From: Podochytrium sp. JEL0797 | Taxonomy: Eukaryota > Chytridiomycota > Chytridiomycetes > Chytridiales > Chytriomycetaceae | Reading direction: 5' to 3' | DNA: 20,115 nt | Assembly: GCA_027596195.1 (NCBI GenBank) | Contig: JADGJG010000436.1 | Location: 1-20,115 of the forward strand | Shown here: piece after piece, positions 18,542 through 20,115 of the stretch | Position numbering within the stretch: position 1 is the first letter of the stretch | How the letters are laid out: the number at the start of each line of letters is the position of its first letter | Notes under the pieces: generated by a model | The model's input: the letters and a program-made list of their open reading frames with translations, nothing else | The model's database searches: none | Told to the model about the DNA's origin: nothing | Program-made: the position numbers and the translations under genes

Positions 18542-20083
18542 ATGGCTTCCACGCTCATCAGCCCGCTGTGTCGAATACACGCCATGAACCTGGTCGCTCC
18601 TTTCTCGAGTCCTGGCGGGGAACTCGACCCGCATGGAGATTGCGCCTCGTCACCTTCGTTAAACCTAGCAGATCCTCCACACCCCTGCATGAACGGCCTT
18701 CCCAATTTGGATCCGCACCTCCTCGCCTCCATCTCGCACGCGTCCCCCCTTGTTTCCACACTTCTCGAACACGATGCGGACACCACCGCGAAACCTTGTT
18801 CAAATCACGAGCGTATCAACAGCAGCATGCGAAGCCCGTGTTTGGGGGAAATGAATTTCTTGTGGTTTGCAAGTCAAGATTCGGTGAATATAAAGGAGGG
18901 TGCATTGTCTGCAATGAGTCATGGCGGCACGGTGCCCGCTCGACGAAAGGTGTTTGAAAATTTTGGTGGCAGTGTCGGGTGGAGGGATGATGGCAAGGTG
19001 AGGAAGGGGAATTTTTCTGATGGGATGAGCATGGCATAACTTACCTCTTGATTTTTCCAGTCACTTTTGAATTCACCGAGTCACAACGTCCATCCCCGCG
19101 CTTCAAACTCTTCAAACGAACTGGATTGCCCGGAATGGTTCTCCTCATTCACAAATTGGATCGATTGTCTCGAACCGGACCCGCAACAGCCTCTTCAAAA
19201 ACCATCTTCGTCGTCGCGGTTGTCGTCCGACGCGACGCTTCACTTTGATGCAACCGGAGATGCTACCTGTTTCCAGAATTTTCCTGCATCCATTGGATTC
19301 CCTGTTTTGCGTGCAACGTCGTCGGTTTCTGTGGAGGAGGAGGGCGCGACGAGGTTGTCGCGGAACTCCTCCGTTCGTATGATTTCGGCGGTGGATCTCG
19401 TGAATTTGGATGCGGTTTCTTGTCGAAGCGAGATGGATGCAAAGAGTGGAGATCTGGAATTGTGTTCGCCCTTGTCTTGGACTGCGGAGGTGTCTTCTCA
19501 AACGCTATTCCAATCGCCAAAACACGTTGCATTGCTTCCGAGTCTCAACGGCGTTCTATCGACGCAACATCTCAACCCGCCCATCGACCGTAACCCTTCC
19601 ACGCATTCTGGGACTCCATTCATCCATCCCATCACGACTCCATCGATTCCACCGTCTCCCGCATTTTCAGCACCCATCACGCCTTTCATCATGAGTCCTC
19701 TAGCTGTCAACGTCCCTAAACCTTTTGTCGCGGTCGATTCCCCTCACATGATGAGTTCAAACCCGGCCCCCCTCGCTTCGAAGCCACCTCTCAAAACAAG
19801 CGCATGGCACGCGTCCTCAATCGCTCATTCGACCCTGATTTCCCCCATTTCACCACACTTGACCATCCCAGCCCCGCAACTCCGCGACCGTCCATCAACG
19901 TACCACCCAACACCGAGCACGGGGATCATTCCCGCAGTCGTGATGAAGGGGATGAAGCGGCAAGATCCAGTGAAACTGGGGGATTGGTTGTGTCGGGATG
20001 AGAGGTGTGGGTTCCATAATTTTGCGAGGAGGACGAGGTGTGTTGCTTGTGGGAAGAGTGGGTGTGGTGCGGGGAGGTTTTAA
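18542..20083 (+). CDS. RanBP2-type zinc-finger protein, unit 2 copy, 492 aa
   Basis: Exons 18542-18997 and 19061-20083 with a 63-bp intron, the same length and structure as the unit 1 copy. The zinc-finger residues (C463, C468, N472, C479, C482 and W461) are unchanged. Seen differences: three replacements and five silent changes in exon 1, and about five replacements and one silent change in exon 2, all outside the finger and in low-complexity regions. The gene is complete, with a stop 9 bp before the terminal G tract, so if the duplication is real both copies could be expressed. Confidence 0.82.
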
Positions 20084-20092
20084 AAGGAGGGC

Positions 20093-20115
20093 GGGGGGGG
20101 GGGGGGGGGGGGGGG
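20093..20115 (+). repeat. Poly-G tract, 23 nt, at the window end
   Basis: Same context (AAAAGGAGGGC) and same length as 15493-15515. The window ends on its last G, which suggests a contig end at this point. Confidence 0.97.

Larger units (their letters stand above)
15516..20115 (+). repeat. Direct repeat unit 2 (4.6 kb), ending in 23 G at the window end
   Basis: A second copy of 10905-15515, about 1.3% diverged with one 11-bp deletion upstream of the zinc-finger gene. Both of its edges touch a 23-G tract. It may be a true tandem duplication or the alternative haplotype joined by the assembler. Confidence 0.95.

Noticed and set aside
20093..20115. Telomere at the window end
   Set aside because: A pure G run with no TTAGGG-type unit, and an identical run lies internally at 15493-15515.

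Overview
The window looks like nuclear DNA from a fungus, perhaps an early-diverging, chytrid-like one (the lineage is an inference). Protein-coding genes are split by many short GT-AG introns (46-143 bp), lie close together on both strands, and include a fungal-style 14-helix MFS drug exporter pair and a GRAM-VASt sterol-transfer protein. I found no bacterial operon signals, CRISPR, rRNA or convincing tRNA.

Layout, left to right: (1) the possible last codons of a plus-strand gene (2-43); (2) a small basic protein on the minus strand (134-670) whose first exon appears to be only the start codon; (3) two tandem paralogous DHA2-type MFS exporters on the plus strand (1313-3264 and 3457-5341) with different intron positions; (4) a minus-strand gene (5623-7030) joining an apolipoprotein-L-like domain to three 48-residue repeats that look like a beta-trefoil, with a reading-frame break in the ApoL membrane hairpin, and a 59-aa Cys-rich ORF just 3' of it (5398-5577); (5) a divergently transcribed, probably secreted M24-family metallopeptidase in six exons (7187-8857); (6) about 1.1 kb without a supportable gene; (7) a complete Lam/Aster-like GRAM-VASt-TM protein in four exons (9945-13673); (8) a RanBP2-type zinc-finger protein in two exons (13942-15483).

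The right-hand end is the structurally odd part. From 15516 onward the window repeats 10905-15515 in direct orientation with about 1.3% divergence (counted by eye) and one 11-bp gap. The first unit ends in exactly 23 G, and the second ends in exactly 23 G at the last base of the window. The second unit therefore carries a GRAM-less, 5'-truncated copy of the sterol-transfer gene and a complete second zinc-finger gene. This is either a recent tandem duplication bounded by a G tract or an assembly join of two haplotypes at a poly-G artefact. The sequence alone cannot settle which.

The genes do not form one pathway. The possible functional theme is membranes: drug efflux, an ApoL/lectin-like membrane-active protein, and a membrane-contact-site sterol transporter. 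The most novel candidates are the ApoL plus beta-trefoil fusion and the 4.6-kb repeat with its clustered replacement changes.
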